A stretch of DNA of 8,819 nt from Chlorobium sp. Its GTDB lineage: Bacteria; Bacteroidota; Chlorobiia; Chlorobiales; Chlorobiaceae. The translations under genes were made by a program, and so were the position numbers. The notes beneath the pieces were generated by a model, which saw only the letters and a program-made list of their open reading frames with translations, did no database searches and was not told the origin of the DNA. Shown piece by piece: positions 1 through 6,415 of the stretch; position 1 is the stretch's first letter; each line of letters begins with the position of its first letter. The DNA is taken from positions 1 through 8,819 of the forward strand of contig JANQFD010000144.1 in the NCBI GenBank assembly GCA_028278005.1, written 5' to 3'.

Positions 1-1
1 C

Positions 2-1339
2 AGACCTCTCAAAAAAATACTTGCCCACCCGGCTTTTCTCAGGCTCAAAGGCATCCGCCAGCTCTCATTCTCCCAGCAGGTATACCCCGGTGCGAATCAT
101 ACGCGATTCGAACATTCTATCGGGGTGTATCATCTCATGAAGCTCATTCTTCAGCGGATACTTACCAATCCCCTTGCAGAAAGCCTCCAGAATGAAACGT
201 TTTTTTTCGATGAACCTGCGTGCAGGCTGTTGCTCGCTTCGTCACTGCTCCATGATATAGGACATTATCCTCACGCCCATGTTCTCGAGCACCAGGCGCC
301 TGTATACCTCGGCAAACCTGTTTTTGCCGCTCACGAAACGCTGGTCGACAGATTTCTTTTCGAGAAATATGATGGCTTCGCACCTCTTTCCGAGATACTC
401 GAAAAAGAGTGGGATGTCGACCCCCGCCAGACCGCCGATATCATCAAAGGAAAAGCATCGGGAAGATTTAAAAAACTGATCAGCGGTACACTTGATCCCG
501 ATAAAATGGATTATCTGATGCGTGATGCACACCACTGCAATATACCTTACGGCAGCATTGACATCGAAAGGCTTATCGAATCATTTGTACCCGATCCCGA
601 ACTGCGGCGTTTCGCTATTACTGAAAAAGGCATTGCACCTCTCGAAAGCCTGCTTTTCACGAAGTATATGATGATGCGCAATGTCTACTGGCACCATACC
701 AGTCGAACCTTTCCAGTGATGCTGCGCAGAATGCTTCAGGACGCCGTGGACGAAGCTGCCGTGTCACCGGATGAACTGAGGGCTCTTTTTTACGACAACT
801 CAGATGACAGAGTGCTTCATGAGCTCGCACAGCGCCGGACCGCCCTATGGCCGCCTTCGGGCAAACTCCTGCAGAATATCATGCAGAGAAACATCTACAA
901 GCGGGCAATCATACTCGCGCCATACAGGAACGGGGCAAACGATCCCATAGAGTGGATATTCAGCTACACAACGAACCATGATCTGCGCAAGAAAAAGGAA
1001 ATAGAAATCTGTCATCTGCTGAACAGACGCTGCGGGCTCGATTTGAAAGGGCATGAAATACTTATTGATCCTCCTTCACTGAAAGATGTGTTCGATTACG
1101 CCGATCTCCGGGAACTCCGGGTCTATCCTACCCGTCATGAGCATCTGCATGAACATGATGCCGTCACACAGCAGTATGTACGTTTTGATGATCTCGGTGA
1201 ATCTGTGTTTCGTTCGGATTTTATTCTCTCGTTCGAACGTTATACAAAAAAGTTCAGGATCGTCTGCCGCGAGGACCTTTGCAGGGAGATACGCAAACAC
1301 AGAAACGAAGTTATTGAGGTGGTGAAAGAGATCTCCTGA
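2..1339 (+). CDS. HD-domain phosphohydrolase (SAMHD1/YdhJ-like, COG1078 type), 5' partial
   Basis: The reading frame is open from the first complete codon at position 2 to the TGA at 1337-1339, so the gene begins before the window; the ATG at 125 is internal. At least 445 residues are present. The upstream part reads LRLKGIRQLSFSQQVYPGA and then TRFEHSIGVYHLM, the usual N-terminal block of this family, so only about 15-20 residues should be missing. Metal-binding HD motifs are visible: the His of RFEHS, the HD pair in LLHDIGHYPHAH (about residues 80-91 of the visible protein), and the distal Asp region DPDKMDYLMRDA. Family members hydrolyse (deoxy)nucleoside triphosphates or related phosphoesters in the cytoplasm; the substrate of this one cannot be read from sequence. 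All HD ligands look intact, so an active metal-dependent hydrolase is expected. It lies 84 bp upstream of the YtxH-like gene on the same strand. Confidence 0.9.
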   Translation, partial: RPLKKILAHPAFLRLKGIRQLSFSQQVYPGANHTRFEHSIGVYHLMKLILQRILTNPLAESLQNETFFFDEPACRLLLASSLLHDIGHYPHAHVLEHQAPVYLGKPVFAAHETLVDRFLFEKYDGFAPLSEILEKEWDVDPRQTADIIKGKASGRFKKLISGTLDPDKMDYLMRDAHHCNIPYGSIDIERLIESFVPDPELRRFAITEKGIAPLESLLFTKYMMMRNVYWHHTSRTFPVMLRRMLQDAVDEAAVSPDELRALFYDNSDDRVLHELAQRRTALWPPSGKLLQNIMQRNIYKRAIILAPYRNGANDPIEWIFSYTTNHDLRKKKEIEICHLLNRRCGLDLKGHEILIDPPSLKDVFDYADLRELRVYPTRHEHLHEHDAVTQQYVRFDDLGESVFRSDFILSFERYTKKFRIVCREDLCREIRKHRNEVIEVVKEIS

Positions 1340-1349
1340 CACTTTCCGG

Positions 1350-1377
1350 TTGATCAGACTTATCACTTTTTTATTAA
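1350..1377 (+). promoter_or_regulatory. Candidate sigma70-type promoter for the YtxH-like gene
   Basis: In the 84-bp gap after the HD gene, TTGATC (1350-1355) is followed after 16 nt by TATTAA (1372-1377), each matching 4 of 6 consensus positions, in an AT-rich stretch. Transcription would start near 1385, about 40 nt before the ATG. The match is weak, and read-through from the HD gene is equally possible. Confidence 0.2.
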
Positions 1378-1423
1378 ATTAAAACAGGCGGGGTGAGTCC
1401 CGACAAACCAAACCAGCAAAACA

Positions 1424-1786
1424 ATGGACAGTCAGGATAATTACTACAAGGGCCTATTCTACGGGGCCGCTCTTGGTGCAGCAATCGGTACGATCATGGG
1501 TTTGCTGTTCGCCCCGGACAAAGGACAGGAAACACAGCGAATCATCACCGGAAAACTGCGTCGTGCGCTCGATCTGGCAACCGACAAGGCCGCTGAATTT
1601 TATGAAGGCGATGAAAACGGAGACATTTTTGATAACGAAGCACGGCAGCGTTCGAAAGAGATCATCGAAAATGCAAGAGATGAAGCCCGGAAAATCCTTA
1701 ACGATGCAAACGCCATTCTCAAGGAGATAAAAAACCAGGAGAAGGGACAGTCGAACAAACCAGCCGCTGATCCCCACGAAAATTAA
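1424..1786 (+). CDS. YtxH-like small membrane-anchored protein
   Basis: This is a 120-residue protein. Residues 10-30 form a Gly/Ala-rich hydrophobic segment (LFYGAALGAAIGTIMGLLFA) followed directly by PDKGQETQ. That is the YtxH-domain signature, a short membrane helix ending in FAP..G.ETR-like residues. The remainder (about 36-108) is charged and helical, with heptad-like Ala/Ile/Leu spacing that suggests a coiled coil, and the C-terminal tail is polar. Related proteins are widespread, linked to general stress in Firmicutes, and have no defined biochemical activity; a structural or membrane-associated role is inferred. The ATG has no Shine-Dalgarno sequence nearby (the GGCGGGGTGAG stretch lies about 30 nt upstream). 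The alpha/beta hydrolase gene follows after 27 bp, so the two are probably co-transcribed. Confidence 0.8.
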   Translation: MDSQDNYYKGLFYGAALGAAIGTIMGLLFAPDKGQETQRIITGKLRRALDLATDKAAEFYEGDENGDIFDNEARQRSKEIIENARDEARKILNDANAILKEIKNQEKGQSNKPAADPHEN

Positions 1787-1813
1787 CTCCGGGATACTAT
1801 AAACGCTACAATC

Positions 1814-2608
1814 ATGTTGAGCTACAGAGGTATCCACCTCGATACCGAGGTCCACACGGACCATACCGTGCTCCTGTTGCACGCCTTTCCTTTATCATCC
1901 GAAATGTGGGACACACAGCTTTCCATGTTTGAAAAACAGGGAATTCCTGCTCTTGCCCCGGATGTCTTCGGTGTGGAGGGATCTCCGGAAAAAAAGTCCT
2001 GGACATTTACCGATTACGTTGTGGAAACAGACCTGCTGCTCTCCTCTCTGGATATCGGACGGGTAACCGTGGTCGGGCTTTCGATGGGCGGATATCAGGC
2101 GTTTGAGCTCTGGAGGACGTTCCCCGAAAAAGTGGCATCTCTGGTACTGTGTGACACCAAAGCAGAGCATGACAACGAGGGCGCTCTTGCCGGCAGAAGG
2201 GATTTTATCAGGGCGGTTAAAACCGGTGGAGCACAAGAAGCTATAGAAAGAATGCTGCCGAATGTGTTTGCATCGGACACCTATCTTTCTGGTACTGATG
2301 CCGTTGAATCTTTCAAAAAGATCGTCAATAAACAGCCGGGCGAAGTTATTGCCGCAACCATGCAGGCCATCGCTTCAAGGGTGGACTCCTGTGATTCGCT
2401 TGAAACCATCAACTGCCCGGTTACCTTCATCACCGGCAAGGAAGACAAGCTTACCCCTCCTACTCTTGCCGAAGCAATGCAGCGCAATGTACCCGGATCG
2501 GTCTTGCACATCATTCCAAAGGCTGGTCATATTTCCAATATGGAGCAGCCTGATGTTTTCAATGATCTTCTGCTCGATCACCTCGAAAAAGCCGGGCTTA
2601 CTCCGTGA
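1814..2608 (+). CDS. Alpha/beta-fold hydrolase
   Basis: This is a 264-residue cytoplasmic protein with no signal peptide and a full alpha/beta-hydrolase layout. The oxyanion-hole region is LLLHAFPLS (20-28), the nucleophile elbow GLSMGG carries Ser90, the acid is Asp211 in GKEDKLTPP (208-216), and the catalytic His239 lies in AGHISNMEQP. Length and motif spacing match small esterase/carboxylesterase or BioH/MenH-like hydrolases with a helical cap at about 120-185. The substrate cannot be assigned, and none of its neighbours points to a pathway. The ATG at 1814 lies 27 bp after the YtxH-like gene and lacks an obvious ribosome binding site. The stop codon is 8 bp from the stop of the convergent aroA, inside a small palindrome. 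Confidence 0.88.
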   Translation: MLSYRGIHLDTEVHTDHTVLLLHAFPLSSEMWDTQLSMFEKQGIPALAPDVFGVEGSPEKKSWTFTDYVVETDLLLSSLDIGRVTVVGLSMGGYQAFELWRTFPEKVASLVLCDTKAEHDNEGALAGRRDFIRAVKTGGAQEAIERMLPNVFASDTYLSGTDAVESFKKIVNKQPGEVIAATMQAIASRVDSCDSLETINCPVTFITGKEDKLTPPTLAEAMQRNVPGSVLHIIPKAGHISNMEQPDVFNDLLLDHLEKAGLTP

Positions 2609-2619
2609 TCGCTTGATCA
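2606..2619. repeat. Small palindrome spanning both convergent stop codons
   Basis: TGATC (2606-2610), loop GCTT, GATCA (2615-2619) forms a perfect 5-bp inverted repeat. Its first three bases are the stop codon of the hydrolase and its last three are the complement of the aroA stop. No T-run follows on either strand, so it does not look like an efficient intrinsic terminator. Confidence 0.3.
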
Positions 2620-3921
2620 TTGTGCGAGGCTGTCGATGATCTCGAAGAAATTAGGGAAAGAAACCCCGATAATCTCTGCATCTGAAATTTCCAGCTCCGC
2701 CGGAAGGACTTTATCGGCAATTGCAAAGCTCATAGCTATACGGTGGTCATCGTAACTGTCGATGGAAACTTTACCGCAAGCATGCAAATCTTTCCCGGTA
2801 ACGGCAAATCCGTCCCGGTATTCGTCACAGATAAAACCAAGACGTTTCAGGTTGTCTACCACGGCACTGATTCTGTCACTTTCTTTTGCCCGGAGTTCTT
2901 CAGCGTTCTGCAGCACAAACTCACCGGTGGCGCATGCTGAAAGCACTGCCAGCATCGGTATCTCATCTATACAGTTTGCAACCTCTGCTGGATCGTCGAT
3001 TCTCAGAGGTTTCATGGAAGGACTGTTGCGGACAAGAACGTCACCAATTTTCTCACCGCCGGACAAGCGGATGTTTTCAAGCGTGATTTCCGCTCCGGCC
3101 TCGAGAAGTATGTCAATATATCCGGTACGTGTCGGGTTGAGACAGACATCCCTGAGAATGATCTCCGAATCCGAACCAAGAAGGCCGAGCGCAATAATAA
3201 AGCAGGCCGCAGATGGATCCCCGGGAATGTGAAACGGCTGGGCCGGAATGATTTTTCTCCCGGGCACAATAACCGACCATCTCCCGTCATCAAGTGTTTC
3301 AACCTGCAAACCAAGCATAAGCTCCGTGTGATTCCTCGAAGGCAGGCTCTCGACAATACGGCTCTCCCCTTCGGCATGAAGAGCGGCAAACGTAACAAGC
3401 GATTTCACCTGGGCAGACGGAACCGGCAGTTCATAATGGATCGGGTGAAGTTCCTTCGTCCCGTTTACTACAATCGGCGCGGTATGTTCCGAAGAAAGAG
3501 CAATCCCTGCCCCCATAAGGCGCAATGGCTTTGCAACCCGCTCCATCGGGCGTTTCATCAGTGATCTGTCACCGACAAGCCTGCTCTCGAACGGCTGTGC
3601 TGCGAGAATTCCAGCCATCATACGCATGGTACTTCCTGAATTGTTGCACATCAACTCCCGCTCCGGCTTGTCCAGACTCCACAATCCGCGGGACTCAATA
3701 ACAACGTTCCTGGTAACGGAGCCTTCACGGACGGCTGTTTCTTCCTGGCGTATAGTGACACCGCAGGCCTGCAGGACAGCAAGAGTAGACTGGTTATCGA
3801 ATCCTCCTGAAAAATTGGATATTTCCGTGATTCCTTCTGCAACAGCCCCGATCAGGGCTGCGCGATGAGATATCGACTTATCCGGCGGCAGAGAATAGAC
3901 TTCTCCCTTGTATACTTTCAT
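2617..3921 (-). CDS. aroA: 3-phosphoshikimate 1-carboxyvinyltransferase (EPSP synthase)
   Basis: AroA transfers the enolpyruvyl group of PEP to shikimate 3-phosphate, the sixth step of the shikimate pathway to aromatic amino acids and chorismate-derived quinones. All family signatures are present (434-residue numbering): PPDKSISHR with Lys15, NNSGSTMRM (93-101), GDRSLMKRPM (117-126), SAQVKS (169-174), PGDPSAACF, NPTRTG (262-267), IDEIP with Asp319/Glu320, ELRAKESDR with Glu347, and DHRIAM (392-397). The length is normal and the enzyme should be active. The frame can be extended to a TTG at 3948, but that codon lies in the U-tract of the rpsU terminator. The ATG at 3921, giving MKVYKGEVYSLPPDKS, is a much better start. 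There is no Shine-Dalgarno sequence ahead of it. The gene lies downstream of rpsU on the same strand and converges with the hydrolase gene. Confidence 0.96.
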   Translation of the reverse strand: MKVYKGEVYSLPPDKSISHRAALIGAVAEGITEISNFSGGFDNQSTLAVLQACGVTIRQEETAVREGSVTRNVVIESRGLWSLDKPERELMCNNSGSTMRMMAGILAAQPFESRLVGDRSLMKRPMERVAKPLRLMGAGIALSSEHTAPIVVNGTKELHPIHYELPVPSAQVKSLVTFAALHAEGESRIVESLPSRNHTELMLGLQVETLDDGRWSVIVPGRKIIPAQPFHIPGDPSAACFIIALGLLGSDSEIILRDVCLNPTRTGYIDILLEAGAEITLENIRLSGGEKIGDVLVRNSPSMKPLRIDDPAEVANCIDEIPMLAVLSACATGEFVLQNAEELRAKESDRISAVVDNLKRLGFICDEYRDGFAVTGKDLHACGKVSIDSYDDHRIAMSFAIADKVLPAELEISDAEIIGVSFPNFFEIIDSLAQ

Positions 3922-3945
3922 CACTGTAACAGTTGAATGTATCGG

Positions 3946-3979
3946 CAAAAAAAAAGCAACTCCATGAGAAGCTGCTTTT
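3946..3979 (-). terminator. Intrinsic terminator between rpsU and aroA
   Basis: Read on the minus strand, AAAAGCAGCTTC (3979-3968) pairs with GGAGTTGCTTTT (3963-3952) across the loop TCAT: 12 base pairs including two G-T wobbles. The T-run continues to position 3947 (nine T, five of them beyond the stem). This is a classic rho-independent terminator for transcripts coming from rpsU. It ends 25 nt before the aroA ATG. Confidence 0.8.
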
Positions 3980-4003
3980 CATTCCGTCCCCTGATTAGGC
4001 GGA

Positions 4004-4201
4004 TCAGGAGTTACGTTCTTCATTTGCTCTTTGCGCTCTGCGTTTTCCTCTTGAACGTTTTAGACGGTTTTCAACCGAAGGTTTCACGAAATAGGCTTTT
4101 TTTCGAAACTCCTTCAAAACACCGGCACGCTCGTATTTTTTCTTGAAGCGTTTGAGCATTTTGTCAATAGACTCATTATCATTGGACTGTACACTTACCA
4201 A
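4004..4201 (-). CDS. rpsU: Small ribosomal subunit protein bS21, TTG start
   Basis: This is a 65-residue basic protein reading (M)VSVQSNDNESIDKMLKRF at the start, then KKYERAGVLKEFRKKAYF, with an Arg/Lys-rich tail ending RRAQRANEERNS. This is a clear bS21, which sits on the 30S platform near the 3' end of 16S rRNA and aids mRNA selection. The frame also contains a GTG at 4210, but that codon is part of the ribosome binding site itself (AGAAAGGGGGTG, 4219-4208). The TTG at 4201, 8 nt after the G-run, gives the standard MVSVQ N-terminus and is chosen here. The gene follows the 213-residue zinc-knuckle gene by 28 bp on the same strand and is closed by a strong terminator. Compared with the Flavobacterium bS21, the C-terminal region is Arg-rich; residue 54 is Arg where, from memory, that protein has the Tyr implicated in anti-SD occlusion. 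Confidence 0.95.
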   Translation of the reverse strand: MVSVQSNDNESIDKMLKRFKKKYERAGVLKEFRKKAYFVKPSVENRLKRSRGKRRAQRANEERNS

Positions 4202-4207
4202 CTCTTT

Positions 4208-4219
4208 CACCCCCTTTCT
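4208..4219 (-). promoter_or_regulatory. Extended Shine-Dalgarno sequence of rpsU
   Basis: On the minus strand AGAAAGGGGGTG differs from AGAAAGGAGGTG, the perfect complement of a typical 16S rRNA 3' tail, at one base that can still pair as G-U. It ends 5 nt before the TTG start, with 8 nt between the G-run and the TTG. It decides the start codon, and it is by far the strongest ribosome binding site in this window. Confidence 0.75.
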
Positions 4220-4229
4220 GCTTCTGCTT

Positions 4230-4871
4230 TTAACGTTTTAATTTCATTTTTATAATATCCGTCAATGACTCGGTTTTGCCTGGTTTTCCCTGGCATACCT
4301 GAACATTTTCGAGCAGTTGTTTTTTTCCGCTCTTTATAAACTCTACAATAATCACATGCGCTCCGCTCCCGGTAGCATTTTTCTCACGAACAACGCCCAC
4401 CTCTTCCAGAGACTCGTGATACACAGCATCTCCTTGTGCATAAATCCCGTGTGGAGAATATAACTGACAATCATCCGGTTTGAGTTCCTGAAGATTCAGT
4501 TCCTTGTCTATCTGAATCTGCCATTCCTTGAGCAGATAAACCTGATTGCAGGAAGAACACCTGATCCAGTAACGGTTCTCTGCGGCAGACTGCGACTCCT
4601 CAGCCTCAGAGCTTTTCGTCCGGGGTTTTCCCGCATCCTGCTCTGCGAGAATGTCGTATTCTTTAGGCTTGTCGCTTGGCTTCCACTCTCCGACAAACGA
4701 CTTTTCGGTTATCTCTTCACAACCTTCGCAAAAACAGGGTTTTATCTTTCCCTGAAAGATATAGTGCCTTTTTTTCGACTCAACTACCGGCAGTTGCTGC
4801 TCATCGGCAAACACGGGCTTTTCAGCGTTTTCAACGACACTTTTTTTTCTCGTTTTCTTTTCAGGAGCCAT
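4230..4871 (-). CDS. Uncharacterised protein with paired CxxC knuckles and a Tudor/SH3-like tail
   Basis: I do not recognise a named family for this 213-residue soluble protein. Residues 1-35 are charged and probably disordered. A first cysteine knuckle (C46, C48, C51 in KPCFCEGCEEI) and a second (C105, C108 in IRCSSCNQVYLL) are separated by a polar, acidic, low-complexity linker (about 60-100). This suggests a zinc ribbon whose two halves are split by a flexible insertion. Residues 147-190 (GDAVYHESLEEVGVVREKNA, then VIIVEFIKSGKKQLLE) follow the pattern D.V.H...G.G.V......V.F...G.K.L of the small beta-barrel tails of UvrD/CarD-type proteins. A nucleic-acid- or RNA-polymerase-associated role is inferred only. 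The ATG has AAAGAGGT almost touching it, too close for a normal ribosome binding site. The gene is followed by rpsU after 28 bp, probably in one transcript. Confidence 0.75.
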   Translation of the reverse strand: MAPEKKTRKKSVVENAEKPVFADEQQLPVVESKKRHYIFQGKIKPCFCEGCEEITEKSFVGEWKPSDKPKEYDILAEQDAGKPRTKSSEAEESQSAAENRYWIRCSSCNQVYLLKEWQIQIDKELNLQELKPDDCQLYSPHGIYAQGDAVYHESLEEVGVVREKNATGSGAHVIIVEFIKSGKKQLLENVQVCQGKPGKTESLTDIIKMKLKR

Positions 4872-4928
4872 ACCTCTTTAAATCCATGTTTTCCCTATGG
4901 AAGTCACATAAAAGGAACCGCAGCTTTC

Positions 4929-4944
4929 AGGGCGCCCTAATATA
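4929..4944 (-). promoter_or_regulatory. Candidate -10 element with adjoining 10-bp palindrome upstream of the CxxC-rpsU unit
   Basis: On the minus strand TATATT (4944-4939) matches 5 of 6 bases of a sigma70 -10 box. It is followed at once by the perfect palindrome AGGGCGCCCT (4938-4929), so the expected start of transcription falls within or at the edge of the palindrome. There is no convincing -35 box at 16-18 nt. The arrangement is what an operator would look like, but the evidence is positional only. The rest of the 151-bp gap shows nothing else apart from the terminator at its other end. Confidence 0.25.
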
Positions 4945-4989
4945 TGTTGATTACATGTGCTCAGGAGTGCTTAAATAAATAAATCTCTC

Positions 4990-5033
4990 AAAAAAAACAA
5001 CCGCATAATGGTGCCGAATGTGTCACTTATGCG
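4990..5033 (-). terminator. Intrinsic terminator overlapping the 3' end of the CBS-like gene
   Basis: Read on the minus strand, CGCATAA (5033-5027) pairs perfectly with TTATGCG (5008-5002). An inner GTG/CAC pairing is possible, and the stem is followed by GTTG and then eight T (4997-4990). The 5' arm lies in the last codons (ACG CAT AAG) of the coding sequence, so the terminator starts inside the gene and isolates it from the next minus-strand gene. Confidence 0.65.
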
Positions 5034-6396
5034 TCAATGCCTCGATAAGATCAGATTTGGTAAGCAGTTGAAGACTTCCGTCAGAAAGAGTGATAAGTAC
5101 ACCTGATGCGCTTTTCTGGAGTTTTTCCGATAGTTCGGATATGGTAGCATGTGGTCCGCATGTCGGAAAAGACTGTTCCATATACCCGACGACCTTGGAA
5201 TTCATTGCTTCGTCATTCTCGATAAGAATGGAAAGAATTTTATTCTCGCTGATACTTCCAATAGCCGTACCATATGAAACCACAGGCAGCTGTGAAACAT
5301 CATGCTGCCGCATCATCTCAAACACTTCGGCAAGGGTATGCTCCGGGTGAGAAAAAATCAGCTCTTTCCTTGTTTTGAGCCCGACAATATCTTCGGCGGT
5401 TATCTCATCTCTCGATGAAGAAAGCTTCCTGTAGAAGCCCTTTTGCTTCATCCATTCGTCGTTGTACATCTTGCTGAGATAATACCCGCCGTAATCGCTC
5501 ATCATAACCACAATGCAGGCGTTTTCATCAAGAAGGGCGCCGGCTCTGAGCGCAGCGAACATCACTGCACCGGACGACCCGCCCGCAAAAATGCCATCTG
5601 AACGAAGGAGCCCGAGTCCGCAGTTGAATGCATCACGGTCATTGACCTGAACGATATCGTCAATAACTGAAGCGTCCCAGTAATCCGACCCCCATAATCC
5701 GCCTATTTCTTCAAGTTCGTAACCGGCAGCATCGCCTGCTCTGCCTGTATGGTAGAGCTCGCGGTAGATCGACCCTTCAGGCTCAACCCCGATAACCCTG
5801 ACTTCAGGATTTTTTCCTTTTAAAAAGCGGCCGAGTCCCGAGATCATCGCACCGGAGATAACAGGCACAAAAATATGCGTCAGACCGCCACGGGTCTGCT
5901 CCCAGATTTCAGGCCCGGTTTTTTCACTATGAACCGTGCTGTTAAGCTTGTTTTCATATATGTTTGTAAAAAATGCGTGCGGCAGGTTTTGAACAAGATT
6001 CTCGGCAACATTAACGCAGCTTCGCGGTTCACCGGGAAGGGCATTGGCGGGAGTTATGACAACTTCAGCTCCCAATGCTTTCAGAACCTGCTGTTTTTCT
6101 CTTGAGATCTTGTCAGGAACAACCAGTAAAACCTTGTACCCTCTTGTTACGGCAGCCATCGCAAGCGCAATTCCGCTGCTGCCGTAAGTCCAGTCGACAA
6201 GCGTCATTCCCGGTTCAATAAGCCGCTCACTTTCTGCATGATCGACCACCCTGTTTGCAATACGATGGTAATGCGTTCCGGAAGGATTCATGTATTCCAC
6301 TTTCGCCATAATCTTCGGCTTGATATGCCCGGCCGAGCGATTGATCATGACAAGCGGGGTATCACCTGACATCTCGAAAATGTTCTGCTGCCACAT
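5023..6396 (-). CDS. Cystathionine beta-synthase-like protein with CBS-domain pair; PLP lysine replaced (probable pseudoenzyme)
   Basis: This 457-residue protein has the CBS/cysteine-synthase fold from NIFEMSGDTPLVMIN (5-19) to about residue 325, then two CBS motifs (about 334-393 and 398-455). The architecture equals that of cystathionine beta-synthase, but the PLP site is altered. The NxGGSVKDR block reads NPSGTHYHR (37-45), with Tyr43 in place of the Schiff-base lysine. The TSGNTG cofactor loop reads TYGSSG (70-75), losing the Asn. The phosphate loop GTGGT reads ISGAM (180-184). GGSSG (272-276) is retained. The Tyr is encoded by TAC at this position, and the frame is otherwise intact over the full length, so decay is unlikely. 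An automatic call of cystathionine beta-synthase or CysM would probably be wrong in function. A binding or sensory role through the CBS pair (adenosyl ligands in the family) is inferred. It is transcribed divergently from alr and has its own terminator. The start ATG lacks a Shine-Dalgarno sequence. Confidence 0.9.
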   Translation of the reverse strand: MWQQNIFEMSGDTPLVMINRSAGHIKPKIMAKVEYMNPSGTHYHRIANRVVDHAESERLIEPGMTLVDWTYGSSGIALAMAAVTRGYKVLLVVPDKISREKQQVLKALGAEVVITPANALPGEPRSCVNVAENLVQNLPHAFFTNIYENKLNSTVHSEKTGPEIWEQTRGGLTHIFVPVISGAMISGLGRFLKGKNPEVRVIGVEPEGSIYRELYHTGRAGDAAGYELEEIGGLWGSDYWDASVIDDIVQVNDRDAFNCGLGLLRSDGIFAGGSSGAVMFAALRAGALLDENACIVVMMSDYGGYYLSKMYNDEWMKQKGFYRKLSSSRDEITAEDIVGLKTRKELIFSHPEHTLAEVFEMMRQHDVSQLPVVSYGTAIGSISENKILSILIENDEAMNSKVVGYMEQSFPTCGPHATISELSEKLQKSASGVLITLSDGSLQLLTKSDLIEALTHK

Positions 6397-6415
6397 GTCG
6401 GTACAGAAAGATGGT

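Noticed and set aside
1351..1371. TGAT...ATCA followed by a T-run after the HD gene as a terminator
   Set aside because: The stem is only 4 bp with no G-C core beyond one pair per side, too weak to call.
1454..1882. 142-codon minus-strand frame across the YtxH-like gene and the hydrolase start
   Set aside because: It is antisense to two supported genes, crosses their boundary and shows no domain or ribosome binding site.
2743..3564. Several plus-strand open frames of 65-156 codons
   Set aside because: They are antisense to the well-conserved aroA, lack recognisable domains and reflect its codon pattern.
3922..3948. Extension of aroA by nine codons to a TTG at 3948
   Set aside because: The TTG lies within the U-tract of the rpsU terminator and the extension precedes the conserved N-terminus; the ATG at 3921 fits the family better.
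4202..4210. Extension of rpsU to a GTG at 4210
   Set aside because: The GTG is part of the Shine-Dalgarno sequence itself; the TTG at 4201 restores the usual MVSVQ start and normal spacing.
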